A DNA stretch of 64,000 nucleotides from Tetradesmus obliquus (lineage: Eukaryota > Chlorophyta > Chlorophyceae > Sphaeropleales > Scenedesmaceae), in NCBI GenBank assembly GCA_030272155.1, contig CP126193.1, positions 1,426,001-1,490,000 of the forward strand, in the 5' to 3' direction. The position numbers and the translations under genes were made by a program. Shown here in pieces: positions 63,855 to 64,000 of this stretch (within the stretch, counting starts at the first letter, position 1; each line of letters begins with the position of its first letter). The notes beneath the pieces are model-generated. The model saw nothing but the letters and a program-made list of their open reading frames with translations, was not told the DNA's origin and searched no databases.

Positions 63855-64000
63855 GTAAGCAGGCACTATCAGCGCACGCACCTGCAGTGTTTGCACCAGG
63901 CTCGGCAATGTTGTTTTAGAGAGTGGGTGGTGCGAGCCTTGCTGCTCACTCTTTGACTGGCATTCTGTCCCCGGCTGGCTGTCCACTGCACGCGATGCAG

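Noticed and set aside
20000-64000. A functional gene cluster for redox or tocopherol metabolism
   Set aside because: VTE2, sulfiredoxin, a monooxygenase and plastid proteins are near each other, but unrelated genes lie between them on both strands with separate promoters. Chance neighbourhood is the simpler reading.

Overview
The window looks like nuclear DNA of a green alga, probably a chlorophyte related to the Chlorophyceae (Scenedesmus- or Chlamydomonas-like). This is an inference from several signs: plant-type genes with many short exons, GTGAGN/GTGCGN donors and CTG-rich GCAG acceptors; pervasive CAG/CTG runs read as polyalanine or polyglutamine; TGTAA-type poly(A) signals after several stops; plastid-type presequences; and plant families such as homogentisate phytyltransferase, a SUVH histone methyltransferase, plant eIF4B and an mTERF. 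I saw no prokaryotic operons, rRNA, tRNA, transposase, reverse transcriptase or capsid genes.

Layout from left to right: (1) 2-7335 (+), 3' part of a giant Ala-rich repeat/coiled-coil protein; (2) 8830-9851 (+), small secreted protein; (3) 11395-13141 (-), probable thylakoid-lumen protein; (4) 14213-18784 (+), relative of Arabidopsis At2g30600 with BACK and F5/8-C (discoidin-like) parts but no BTB; (5) 20513-22539 (-), small single-pass membrane protein; (6) 23951-27684 (-), plastid protein resembling haem-oxygenase-like iron enzymes; (7) 29603-31379 (-), VTE2 of tocopherol synthesis; (8) 32541-37618 (-), mTERF protein with an RGG-rich tail; (9) 38752-40061 (-), sulfiredoxin; (10) 41479-52128 (-), 19-exon SUVH with an N-terminal Tudor-like domain; (11) 53416-57066 (-), eIF4B-like factor, sharing a 277-bp promoter region with (12) 57344-59030 (+), organellar ribosomal protein bL27; (13) 59894 to past the right edge (+), flavin-containing monooxygenase. 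Twelve of the thirteen models join in phase over all exons visible here; the exception is the unresolved 5' end of the mTERF gene.

The main unusual signal is structural. Segments straddling exon-intron junctions are duplicated inside the neighbouring intron, as one to four decaying copies about 80-160 bp apart. I see this in nine of the thirteen genes. In other introns, simple repeats (poly-G, GT/GCGT, CTGT, a 30-bp minisatellite) start at or beside the donor. I call these junction echoes; they suggest local tandem amplification at splice sites as a continuing source of intron growth and of decoy or alternative splice sites.

The genes do not form one pathway. Several are plastid or redox related (VTE2, sulfiredoxin, lumen protein, haem-oxygenase-like protein, monooxygenase). 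Others act in chromatin (SUVH), organelle gene expression (mTERF, bL27) and translation initiation (eIF4B-like).
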